Below are positions 25,800 to 33,864 of a DNA stretch of 64,000 nucleotides, piece after piece. How positions within the stretch are numbered: the first letter of the stretch is position 1; the number at the start of each line of letters is the position of its first letter. Origin of the DNA: JAUIJL01 sp965366625 (lineage in GTDB: Bacteria > Acidobacteriota > Thermoanaerobaculia > Multivoradales > J023). The notes beneath the pieces were generated by a model that was not told the DNA's origin, did not search any database, and saw nothing but the letters and a program-made list of their open reading frames with translations. The position numbers and the translations under genes are program-made. The DNA lies in contig CBDUGP010000029.1 of NCBI GenBank assembly GCA_965366625.1, positions 1 through 64,000 of the forward strand, read 5' to 3'.

Positions 25800-28451
25800 G
25801 TGAGCCGGGACGACCGAGGCAGACGGAGCGAATCGGCCGGCGAGCAGGGGCCGTCCGAGGATTTGGAGACCGAAAGCACGGCCGAAGACGAACTCACCGA
25901 AATTCCGACCTTGCTGAATAGGAATCGGCAGCCCCGATCGCTGACACCGCCGCTCGCCGTGCTGCTGGGGCGGCGGTCGCCTTGGCGTCCGCCCACCCCG
26001 GCCGCCGCACCGACTGTTGCCGACGGCGAAGAGCCCACCGAGGCCGCGGGATCGGGAGATCTCTCCGAGGGTCGTCGATCGGAGGACGGGGGGCGGGAGC
26101 TGCCCGATCGCATTGGTCCCTACCGGGTGTTGACGATGCTCGGCGAGGGCGGCATGGGCTGTGTCTACTTGGCAGAGCAGCTGAAACCGGTGCAACGTTT
26201 TGTGGCGATCAAGCTGATTCGCGCCAGCCTCACCAGCCCATCAGCCCTGGCCCGATTCTCGGCTGAACGTCAGGCCATGGCACGCCTTTCCCATCCGGCT
26301 ATCGCGCAAATTTTTGAAGCGGGAACCACCGACGACGGCTTTCCATATTTCGTCATGGAAAACGTGCCGGGTCAGCCGTTGACGCGATTCTGTGAGCAAC
26401 GATGCTCCACCTTGGAGGAAAGGTTGGAGCTGATGATCCGCATTTGCCAAGGGGTGGAACATGCCCACCGTAAGGGCATCTTGCACCGGGACCTCAAACC
26501 GTCCAACGTGTTGGTGGTCGGTTCGGAGGATGAGGTCACACCGAAAATTATCGATTTCGGCATCGCCAAAGCGATGGATCAGCCGTTGACCGAAGAAACC
26601 CTCCTGACCCGCTTCGGCATCGGCACCCCGACCTATATGAGCCCAGAGGCGTTCGACGTGACCTCCGAGGCGGGAATGGACGTGGACACCCGTACGGACG
26701 TCTATGCCTTGGGTGTCATGCTCTATGAGCTATTGGTGGGCTCACCTCCTTTTAAGACCCAGGGTTCGAGCTTGGCGGAAATGATCCGGGTGATCATCCA
26801 CGAGCAACCGGATCTTCCGAGCCGCAGGTTCATCAACCTGGTACCGGCAGATCGGAAGCGGATCGCGGCCAGTCGACGGCTGGATCCGGGTGCCTTATCG
26901 CGGCGATTGCGCGGGGATCTCGACTGGATCGTGGGCAAGGCGATGGCGAAAGAGCGTGATCGTCGGTACGGCTCAGCGACGGAGCTGGCCGCGGACCTGA
27001 GGCGACATCTCGACTTGGAGCCGGTGTCGGCGGGGCCGCCGAGTCTCAGGTATCGATCGGGGCGCTTCGTGCGTCGCCATCGAGCAGCGGTTTTGGGCGC
27101 TGGGCTCGCTGTGCTGGCCTTGATTCTCGGCATCTTCGGCACCACGTACTCGATGCTGCGGGCCAACCAAGAAGCAGATCGAGCCAACCAGGAAGCCGCA
27201 AAGACCCGTGAGGCATTGCTCGATGCCAAGGCGGTCACCGGATTCTTGGTCGATCTTTTCGAAGTTTCAGATCCCCGGGAGGCGGGCGGAGAAGTAGTCA
27301 CCGCCCGTCAGATCCTGGATCGCGGCGCGGCGGTGATCGAGAAACAGCTTACCGACCAACCTCTCCGCCGTGCCAGGTTGATGCACACCATCGGCACCAT
27401 CTACAACCAATTGCAGGTTCCCCAAGAAGCTCAGCGCTTGGTGAGCTCGGCTCTCGATTTGCGGAGTCGACATTTGTCGTCGAATCACATCGAGGTGGCC
27501 GACAGCCTCTATCGATTGGCGGTGATCTCGCGAGAGCTGGCGGATTACGAAAAAGCTGAGGAGTTTGCGATTCGAGCGCTCCAGATTCGTCGAGCTGCCT
27601 TTGGTGCCGAGCATCCCGGGGTTGGTGAGATCGAGCGCGAGCTGGGGGTCATCCTTTTTCGCTCTGGCCAACACGACCGGGCCGAGCCCCCGATCCGTCG
27701 GGCGCTGGCGATTGCGGAGCTAGGAGGCGATCCCGAGAGTGAGGCAGCAGCACAGGAAGCCTTGGGAAATCTCCTGAAAGCGAGGGGGCGGTGCGACGAA
27801 GCCACGCCCTATTTGCAGCGATCATTGGAGATTCGGGAACGGCGTCTCGAACCCCTCGATCCACGTTTGGCCTACTCATTGAATAATTTGTCGTCGTGTT
27901 TGGGCGAAGCGAAGCGCTTCCGCGAAGCCAAACAGCTGCTGGAGCGGGCACTGGCGATCCAAGAGCAGACGTTGGGGCCCAAGGCGACGACCGTGGCCAT
28001 GGGGAGGTCCAATTTAGGCATTCTTTATCGAGAGCTCCAAGAATATGGACCGGCCGAGGCCGCCTTCATCGGGGCGCGGGACTCTTTCATCGAAGCCCTC
28101 GGTCCCGAGCATCCGATTGTGGCGAATCCCATGGCTGAGCTGGGCGTGCTCTATTGGCAGATGGGTCGAATGGACGACGCGGAAGCGCAGCTTCGACCCG
28201 CTCTGGGTCTTTGGCAAGAGAAGCTCGGTGCCGATCATCTCTTGACCGCCTGGGCCCATTGGGCATTGGCTAATGTGCTCCGGGATGTGGGCCACCTCAA
28301 GGAAGCCGAATCCCACTACCTGCGCTCGATCGAAGCTCGTGAAGCTCAGCTACCGGCCGGGCATCCGGATTTGCGCCAATCCATGACCGACTACAAGCTT
28401 CTGCTGCGTCGCGCCGGCCGGGTGGAGGACCCCGGCCAAGTGGTGCCATGA
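25800..28451 (+). CDS. Ser/Thr protein kinase with C-terminal TPR repeats
   Basis: 883 residues. A disordered acidic N-terminus (1-100) leads to a Hanks-type kinase domain (about 103-400): GEGGMGCVYLAE, Lys in VAIKLIRA, HRDLKPSNVL, DFGIAKA and GTPTYMSPEA, all with intact catalytic residues. One transmembrane helix (AAVLGAGLAVLALILGIFGTTY, about 430-452) separates it from an extracytoplasmic region of about ten TPR units (about 500-870), such as ADSLYRLAVISRELADYEKAEEFAIRAL. The TPR part probably senses or docks a partner and signals inward. Start is GTG at 25800 with GAGGAG 7 nt upstream. A 21-bp duplication gives RANQEADRANQEA after the helix. The stop codon lies inside the 34-bp repeat array that follows. 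Confidence 0.9.
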   Translation: MSRDDRGRRSESAGEQGPSEDLETESTAEDELTEIPTLLNRNRQPRSLTPPLAVLLGRRSPWRPPTPAAAPTVADGEEPTEAAGSGDLSEGRRSEDGGRELPDRIGPYRVLTMLGEGGMGCVYLAEQLKPVQRFVAIKLIRASLTSPSALARFSAERQAMARLSHPAIAQIFEAGTTDDGFPYFVMENVPGQPLTRFCEQRCSTLEERLELMIRICQGVEHAHRKGILHRDLKPSNVLVVGSEDEVTPKIIDFGIAKAMDQPLTEETLLTRFGIGTPTYMSPEAFDVTSEAGMDVDTRTDVYALGVMLYELLVGSPPFKTQGSSLAEMIRVIIHEQPDLPSRRFINLVPADRKRIAASRRLDPGALSRRLRGDLDWIVGKAMAKERDRRYGSATELAADLRRHLDLEPVSAGPPSLRYRSGRFVRRHRAAVLGAGLAVLALILGIFGTTYSMLRANQEADRANQEAAKTREALLDAKAVTGFLVDLFEVSDPREAGGEVVTARQILDRGAAVIEKQLTDQPLRRARLMHTIGTIYNQLQVPQEAQRLVSSALDLRSRHLSSNHIEVADSLYRLAVISRELADYEKAEEFAIRALQIRRAAFGAEHPGVGEIERELGVILFRSGQHDRAEPPIRRALAIAELGGDPESEAAAQEALGNLLKARGRCDEATPYLQRSLEIRERRLEPLDPRLAYSLNNLSSCLGEAKRFREAKQLLERALAIQEQTLGPKATTVAMGRSNLGILYRELQEYGPAEAAFIGARDSFIEALGPEHPIVANPMAELGVLYWQMGRMDDAEAQLRPALGLWQEKLGADHLLTAWAHWALANVLRDVGHLKEAESHYLRSIEAREAQLPAGHPDLRQSMTDYKLLLRRAGRVEDPGQVVP

Positions 28452-28536
28452 AGGTGTTTCAAGTGCTGCCGGCCAAGTGGTGCCATGAAGGTGTTTCAAG
28501 TGCCGGCCAAGTGGTGCCATGAAGGTGTTTCAAGTG
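28432..28536. repeat. 34-bp tandem repeat, 3 copies, spanning the kinase stop codon
   Basis: Exact copies at 28432-28465, 28469-28502 and 28503-28536; the first two are separated by CTG. Each begins CCGGCCAAGTGG and ends TTTCAAGTG. The kinase stop TGA is in copy 1. The zero divergence indicates very recent expansion. Confidence 0.95.
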
Positions 28537-28676
28537 ACGGGTAGACCAAAGAAATTCCTTACGCCTGCGGTCGAGTTCATATATTTGGGCATGCGGTGCC
28601 CTTACCCAAAATCGCAAATGCAGGGTCCTTGAGTTTCCGATCGTGTGAGGCAATGAACAGAAGACAGGAGTTGTGA

Positions 28677-29624
28677 TTAGCCCGGCATCCAGACTGGGGT
28701 TGCGGACGGCTCTACGAACGGCAATCTCGACGGAAAGGTATTTTCTGGAAAGCGGACCGAGAAGTCGCCGGCTCGTAGTCGACTCGCGGCTTGAGAATAA
28801 GCCGAGACCACCAGGGAGAGGGCTTCACGCATTTCTCTCCGCACCCTTCGGCTGGCCGCATGGACATAGGGTTTCGGCGGTGTGCGTAGCTGTTTAGGAC
28901 GAAAATGGGGATCTCCGCCGAGAACCGCTGCTATGCCGAGGGGCTCAGTCTTTTCCCTTGTGTGACGCAGCGCGGTTTCTTGCTCGATTTGGCGGACGAT
29001 ACCCTTTACGAGCTCCTGGCGAGTTTCGTGATCGAGATCACACCAGCAGGGTAAAGGCGAAAGCTTCAGCTCCAGGTGCTCGGTGAAATCATCGAGTGTG
29101 ACGTCCTTGCCACGCTGTTTTGCCCGATAGTAAGCCGATCTGTTGATCCATATACCTTTCAGGGCCTCTCCAGAGGTTAGGGCATTGCAGAACTGGACAC
29201 CTGGCCATTCTGACGGCGAGGCAACCAAATTTTCTTTCGTACCGTGCTGTAGGAGGTAGGTCAGCCTTTCGATTTGGGCTTCCGGCTCCGCGGAAACTTC
29301 CGTGCTTCGATATCGCTCTGGAAAGGTAGTGCCTTGCCAGTCGTAGGCGATCCCACTTTCGATGGACAGCTTTCGAGTGAAGTCCCTCATGAAACCTGCC
29401 TGGGCGCGCACGGATTCTGCTTTCAGAAGAAGATGGAAGTGGTTATTGGCAAAGGCTCCGCAGTAGATCTCAACTCCATGTTTCTGCTGAGCTTTTGCCA
29501 ATGCGCCGATGATGATCGCATTGAAAAAGGGGCTCGGCTTGATCAGATGACGTCCTTGAAGAGTGCGGTTGACGATCTCCACGATGGCGTCTCGTCGGGT
29601 CCAAACTCTGGGAATCCTAGGCAT
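28677..29624 (-). CDS. RAYT: REP-associated tyrosine (Y1, IS200-like HUH) transposase
   Basis: The 315-residue protein opens MPRIPRVWTRRDAIVEIVNRTLQGRHLIKP and contains the HUH metal motif in ANNHFHLLL (about residues 59-67), followed by MRDFTRKLS and the helix that carries the catalytic Tyr in this family (the Tyr of DWQGTTFPERYRS or LTYLLQHG is a candidate). No left/right IS ends or accessory tnpB were found, as expected for domesticated RAYTs, which act on REP/REPIN hairpins elsewhere in the genome. AGGAG lies 6 nt before the ATG at 29624. Tandem repeats flank it on both sides, and palindromic repeats occur at 42.1 and 46.4 kb. Confidence 0.85.
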   Translation of the reverse strand: MPRIPRVWTRRDAIVEIVNRTLQGRHLIKPSPFFNAIIIGALAKAQQKHGVEIYCGAFANNHFHLLLKAESVRAQAGFMRDFTRKLSIESGIAYDWQGTTFPERYRSTEVSAEPEAQIERLTYLLQHGTKENLVASPSEWPGVQFCNALTSGEALKGIWINRSAYYRAKQRGKDVTLDDFTEHLELKLSPLPCWCDLDHETRQELVKGIVRQIEQETALRHTREKTEPLGIAAVLGGDPHFRPKQLRTPPKPYVHAASRRVRREMREALSLVVSAYSQAASRLRAGDFSVRFPENTFPSRLPFVEPSATPVWMPG

Positions 29625-30126
29625 GGGGCTCTCCTACATTCGTGTCCATGTTGAGCAGGCGCAATACCTACCCTCCTAAGATCGTTTGGACGCGAAAGAG
29701 CTTTCCAATTCTGCACAGCCATGAAGATTTCTCAAAAATAGGCTGGGGTTTTATGTTCCAGTCCCGGTTTGGACATCTACCTGGTACGGGTGGATCTTGG
29801 GTGGATCTTGGGTGGATCTTGAACATCTACCTGGTACCGGTTTGAACATCTACCTGGTACGGGTGGATCTGTACCGGTTTGAACATCTACCTGGTACGGG
29901 TGGGTCGATCGTACCGGTTTGAACATCTACCTGGTACGGGTGGATCGTTTGAACATCTACCTGGTACGGGTGGATCTTGATCTCAGGCACCGAAAAACCT
30001 GGCACTGAAAAACCTGGCCGAGGGTCACTCGTAGGAAGAGTTATCATCAAATCTTCCGAGGGTTGACGGTCCATGACCGACAACCCGCCCGGCCCTTTAC
30101 TCTTCCCCTAGCCCGTTGGAGGTTCC
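29625..30126. other. Intergenic region between the RAYT and the S10 peptidase gene
   Basis: Apart from the repeat array, it holds the 18-base duplication-like pair CACCGAAAAACCTGG/CACTGAAAAACCTGG (about 29988-30016) and should carry both promoters of the divergent genes. I could not assign -35/-10 boxes with confidence. Confidence 0.5.
29771..29976. repeat. Irregular array of six GAACATCTACCTGGTAC repeats
   Basis: The core GAACATCTACCTGGTAC (first copy GGACATC...) starts at 29771, 29821, 29844, 29881, 29921 and 29951, mostly followed by GGGTGGATC. Spacing varies (50, 23, 37, 40, 30), and GTACCGG before a copy can pair with GGTAC at its end, so hairpins form. A shorter unit GGTGGATCTTG is itself repeated three times at 29790-29820. 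Irregular spacing and repeated spacers exclude a CRISPR array. Confidence 0.85.
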
Positions 30127-31686
30127 ATGAAATCCACCGCCCGCTCGGCCCTGCTCACGATGTTTGTTTTAACCCTCGGCACGCTGCCCATTCTGGCCGA
30201 AGAAGTGCCGCCCGACGCCAAAGCGCCCGACGCCAAAGCGCCCGACGCCAAGGCGGTTCCGGAAGCGGCTGCTTCCGTGACTGAGCACCAGGTGAGCATC
30301 GCCGGAAAGTCGATGGCCTACGAGGCGACCGCCGGATATTTGATCGTCAATAACGCGGCCGACCAGCCGGCGGCGCAATTCGGATACACCGCCTACGTGC
30401 GCAAAGGGGTTGACGATCTCTCGACCCGGCCGCTGCTCTTCGCCTTCAATGGTGGCCCGGGTTCGGCGTCGATTTGGTTGCATTTAGGTGTTTTGGGTCC
30501 ACGTCGGGTGGACCTGGTGGATGCCGATTTCACCGCCCCGCCCTTTCGCCTGGCGGACAACGAATACAGCATCCTCGACGTCGCCGATTTGGTGATGATC
30601 GATCCCGTGGGCACCGGTTATAGCCGCCCGGTGGGCGAAGCGACCAACAAGGACTTTTGGGGTGTGGATCAAGACATCGATTCGGTGTCGCGCTTTATCA
30701 AAGCCTATGTCACCCACAACGGTCGATGGTCCTCGCCGAAGATTCTGCTCGGGGAAAGCTACGGCGGCATGCGCGCGGGAGGGGTCGCGCTGGACCTCCT
30801 GGAAACCCATGGGCTGGCCTTCAATGGGGTGGTGTTGGTGTCGCCGTTCATGAGCTGGGATTCGGGCTCCGACGGCATCGGCATCGACCTTCCCCATGTG
30901 CTCTACCTGCCGACCCTAGCGGCGACGGCTTGGTACCACGAAGCCCTGGTGGATCGCCCCGCGGATTTGGCCGCCTTTATCGACGAGGTGAAAGCCTTTG
31001 CCTACGACGAATACGCCCCCGCGCTGCTCAAAGGCAGTCGATTGGGTGACGCCGAGCGCAAGCGAGTGTTGGCAAAGCTATCCACCTATACCGGAGTGTC
31101 CGAAGCGTATTGGGATCGCGGCAACCTGCGGGTCAGCCATGGTCAATTCCTCAAAGAGCTACTCCGGGATCGCGGCCAAACCACGGGCCGCATCGACTCC
31201 CGCTACTTGGGACCGAGCTTCAACCTGCTCGGCGAAGAGATGTCCTACGACCCGATGTTCTCCGCCATCGGACCCGCCTTCACCGCGGCATTCCTCGACT
31301 ACTACCACTCCGAGCTCGGTTTTGGCCGGGACCTGGACTACAAGGTGTCCGGCGGGTTCTGGATGGAGTGGGATTGGGCCCACACCCAACCCGGTAAGAG
31401 CTTTAAATTGCCCCACCCCAACACCGCGGCGGATTTGGCCCGTGCCATGGCCTTGAATCCGCACATGGGATTGTTGGTTCAGCAAGGTTATTACGACCTG
31501 GCGACGCCCCAAGTGGCGACCGAATACGCCATTGAGCACATGGATCTCACGGCGGAGCAGCGTCAACGGATCGAGGTCGACTACTACGAGGCGGGCCACA
31601 TGATGTACCTTCACCCGCCGTCGCTTAAGAAGTACAAAGAAGATTTGGCATCCTTCATTCTGAAAGCAACATCCTCAAATGAGTAG
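30127..31686 (+). CDS. Secreted S10 serine carboxypeptidase
   Basis: 519 residues with signal peptide (ALLTMFVLTLGTLPILAEE). The family motifs are complete: FAFNGGPGSAS (oxyanion region), catalytic Ser in GESYGGMR, Asp in GYYDLATP and His in EAGHMMYLH. It removes C-terminal residues from peptides outside the cytoplasm. The mature N-terminus contains PDAKA three times from an exact-to-near-exact 15-bp duplication (30211-30255). GGAGG lies 4 nt before the ATG. A GC hairpin at 31731-31755 follows. Confidence 0.9.
   Translation: MKSTARSALLTMFVLTLGTLPILAEEVPPDAKAPDAKAPDAKAVPEAAASVTEHQVSIAGKSMAYEATAGYLIVNNAADQPAAQFGYTAYVRKGVDDLSTRPLLFAFNGGPGSASIWLHLGVLGPRRVDLVDADFTAPPFRLADNEYSILDVADLVMIDPVGTGYSRPVGEATNKDFWGVDQDIDSVSRFIKAYVTHNGRWSSPKILLGESYGGMRAGGVALDLLETHGLAFNGVVLVSPFMSWDSGSDGIGIDLPHVLYLPTLAATAWYHEALVDRPADLAAFIDEVKAFAYDEYAPALLKGSRLGDAERKRVLAKLSTYTGVSEAYWDRGNLRVSHGQFLKELLRDRGQTTGRIDSRYLGPSFNLLGEEMSYDPMFSAIGPAFTAAFLDYYHSELGFGRDLDYKVSGGFWMEWDWAHTQPGKSFKLPHPNTAADLARAMALNPHMGLLVQQGYYDLATPQVATEYAIEHMDLTAEQRQRIEVDYYEAGHMMYLHPPSLKKYKEDLASFILKATSSNE
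30211..30255. repeat. 15-bp tandem duplication, 3 copies
   Basis: CCCGACGCCAAAGCG at 30211-30225 and 30226-30240, with a one-base variant at 30241-30255; encodes PDAKA repeats. Confidence 0.92.
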
Positions 31687-31730
31687 CTAACAGCCTCACC
31701 CGACCCATTGGCAAAATCGGCGCGAAGAAA

Positions 31731-31755
31731 CCGCCCCCTGGAGACGAGGGGGCGG
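31731..31755 (+). terminator. GC-rich hairpin after the S10 peptidase gene
   Basis: CCGCCCCC (31731-31738) pairs perfectly with GGGGGCGG (31748-31755) around a 9-nt loop, 45 bases after the stop. No T-run follows, so it may be a transcript-stabilising hairpin rather than a full terminator. Confidence 0.45.
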
Positions 31756-31886
31756 CGTTCGCTGTGTTACCCTTCGTGCAGCTCAGTCCCCACATGTCAT
31801 GCCGTATAGGTCGAGGGTGCATCCATCCCGCGAGCCCAACGACGGCGTATACCCTGGCGTTCTGCCGGCGAAGGCGAGGAGATCCC

Positions 31887-33725
31887 ATGGCCAAAAACCA
31901 CGTTCCCCATCTCGGATTTCTGCACCTGTTTTTCAAGCACGTCCCCGCTATCCCGTACCAAATCAAGGAGATGCTGGAGACTGCGGTAAGGCTGTTGAAT
32001 CGCGAGGAGCAGACCCAGCAGGCAAAGCAGGGATTGACCCACACCTTCACCATCGGTGGCTACACCGCCACGGGCTACCAATTCATGTACGGCAAGACCT
32101 CGCCGACTGGCGAGCCCATCCCCAGGGAGACGTCGGCGGAGCGGGTGAAGAAGATGCGGCTCGAGTTGATCGAGAAGCTGAAGAGGGGGGATCGCGACTT
32201 CGAAGCCCTGCTGAGGGAGCTTTTTGAGGACGTAGAAGAGGTGGTGGAGACCAAGCTGCATCCCTCGCCCATGGCGCTTTCGCTCGACGACCCGAAGCAG
32301 TGGGCCATGTCTTGGACGGCGTTTCCTGAGGCCTGGAAGCTCGGCCGGCCCCACCTCGAGACCTGGGCAGCTGGGTTGACCGACGTGGCGACCGCGAACC
32401 GGTTGTTCTGGCCGACGATGGCCGAGTATGGACTGTCGTACAACCTGTTGATCGTCGAAAAGGTCGACGGCTCCCGGATCGCCGGCTTGAAGCAGACGTT
32501 CAAAAAGGCCTGGGCCGACGACCTCGAAACCGCGTACCAGAGCGGCAAGCTTTTCGTCATCGACTTCAGCATGTTCGAGAAGCTGAAGCCGCGGGTGGCC
32601 CAGGGTCACGTCAGATTCACTCCCGCCACCGTCACTCTGCTGGTGCAGGATCCCGACAAGAACCTAACGCCGGTGGCAGTTCGGGTGGCCGGCCACAAGG
32701 GCAGCGGCGCGCAGATTTATACCGAGGAGAACGCGACCACCAGCGCATGGTTATACGCACTCCAGGCGGTGAAAGTCTCCGTCACCCTCTACGGGATCTG
32801 GCTCGGACACGTGTACCACTGGCACATCGTGACGGCGGCCATGCAGATGACCATGTACAACACCCTGCCCGAGAACTGCGCGCTTTACCAGTTGCTCGAG
32901 CCCCATTCGAAGTACGTGATCCCGTTCGACGCCGACCTGCTGTTGGCTTGGGGTTCCGGCCCTCCGACCTCGATTACCTCGCCGCTGCAATTCGTCGAAC
33001 TGCTCAACGACTACGCCGACGGCCGCGAGTATTTCGATGATGACCCGAAGACCACCATGGCGAAGAACGGAATCCACGAGGCCGACTTCACCGTTTCGGA
33101 ACCGTGGGACAAATATCCCATTGCCGGCCAGATGCTGAAGCTCTGGAAGGCGACGGAAGACTATATTGAGGTCTTCGTCGACAAGACCTACCTCACCGAC
33201 CAAGCAGTGGCCGTCGACAGTGCGCTCCAGGCCTGGATGGCGGCCGCCGGCGATCCCAAACAAGGCAATATCCGAGGCCTGCCGACGATGGACAACCGGG
33301 CGGCACTGGTCAAAGTGCTGACCAGCTTGCTCTATCGCGTCACGGTCCACGGCTCAGGGCGGATGAACCGCGTCGTGAACCCGGCCCTGACCTTCGTCGC
33401 CAATTTTCCTGCGTGTCTCCACAACGCGACGATCCCTGAGCCGAGCCTCGAATTCGACACCAAGACCCTACTCGCCTACCTGCCCAACACGGAAACCATC
33501 GGCGAGATGGTGAACTTCTATTTCACCTTTGTTTATTCGCCTCCCTACGAGTCCTTGATCCCGCTTCCGGGAATTGAGACCGACCTCCCCTTCGGCGGTG
33601 GGGATGCGACCGATCCGCGCAATGTGGCGCTGGTCGATTTCCGCCGGGCGATTCTCGATTTCGTCGAGGAACTCGAGCCCGATTCGCTACAGCGGTTCCA
33701 GTGGCCCGCGAACGTCGAGGTATGA
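31887..33725 (+). CDS. Divergent lipoxygenase-like protein
   Basis: 612 residues, no signal peptide. The lipoxygenase look comes from YQSGKLFVIDFSMFEKL, LTPVAVRV and the long block GHVYHWHIVTAAMQMTMYNTLPENCALYQLLEPHSKY (about residues 296-333), whose spacing to the LLxPH motif matches bacterial lipoxygenases by eye. The iron ligands look altered: of the usual HxxxxH pair only the second His (GH) is in place, the first is Gly, the later HxxxN is HGSGR, and the terminal residue is Val instead of Ile. AGGAG lies 5 nt before the ATG at 31887. Lipoxygenases add O2 to polyunsaturated fatty acids. The next gene is a CYP74-like P450, the enzyme class that uses fatty-acid hydroperoxides, which supports an oxylipin role. 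The activity itself is uncertain. Confidence 0.65.
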   Translation: MAKNHVPHLGFLHLFFKHVPAIPYQIKEMLETAVRLLNREEQTQQAKQGLTHTFTIGGYTATGYQFMYGKTSPTGEPIPRETSAERVKKMRLELIEKLKRGDRDFEALLRELFEDVEEVVETKLHPSPMALSLDDPKQWAMSWTAFPEAWKLGRPHLETWAAGLTDVATANRLFWPTMAEYGLSYNLLIVEKVDGSRIAGLKQTFKKAWADDLETAYQSGKLFVIDFSMFEKLKPRVAQGHVRFTPATVTLLVQDPDKNLTPVAVRVAGHKGSGAQIYTEENATTSAWLYALQAVKVSVTLYGIWLGHVYHWHIVTAAMQMTMYNTLPENCALYQLLEPHSKYVIPFDADLLLAWGSGPPTSITSPLQFVELLNDYADGREYFDDDPKTTMAKNGIHEADFTVSEPWDKYPIAGQMLKLWKATEDYIEVFVDKTYLTDQAVAVDSALQAWMAAAGDPKQGNIRGLPTMDNRAALVKVLTSLLYRVTVHGSGRMNRVVNPALTFVANFPACLHNATIPEPSLEFDTKTLLAYLPNTETIGEMVNFYFTFVYSPPYESLIPLPGIETDLPFGGGDATDPRNVALVDFRRAILDFVEELEPDSLQRFQWPANVEV

Positions 33726-33749
33726 CCGGGCGTCCTATTGCTCAAAAGC

Positions 33750-33812
33750 CTTTTCCTGCAGAACCAATGGGCTTTCTTGCAGAACTAATGGCCTTTCTTG
33801 CAGAACTATTGT
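33750..33812. repeat. 21-bp tandem repeat, 3 diverged copies
   Basis: Units at 33750-33770, 33771-33791 and 33792-33812 share TTTC(C/T)TGCAGAAC(C/T)A(A/T)TGG with few changes. They lie between the lipoxygenase-like and P450 genes. Confidence 0.85.
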
Positions 33813-33864
33813 CTTCAGCAACCCGCAGCACCCAGGCGTACTGCCTGGTAGAGAGGAGCCGATG

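Noticed and set aside
28677..29624. Complete IS200/IS605 insertion sequence
   Set aside because: Only the Y1 transposase gene is present; I found no tnpB and no matching terminal hairpins, so RAYT fits better.
29771..29976. CRISPR array
   Set aside because: Spacing between repeats ranges from 23 to 50 bases, intervening sequence is itself repeated, and no cas genes are near.
29850..30083. Small repeat-containing protein on the minus strand
   Set aside because: The frame only translates the repeat array and has no ribosome site.
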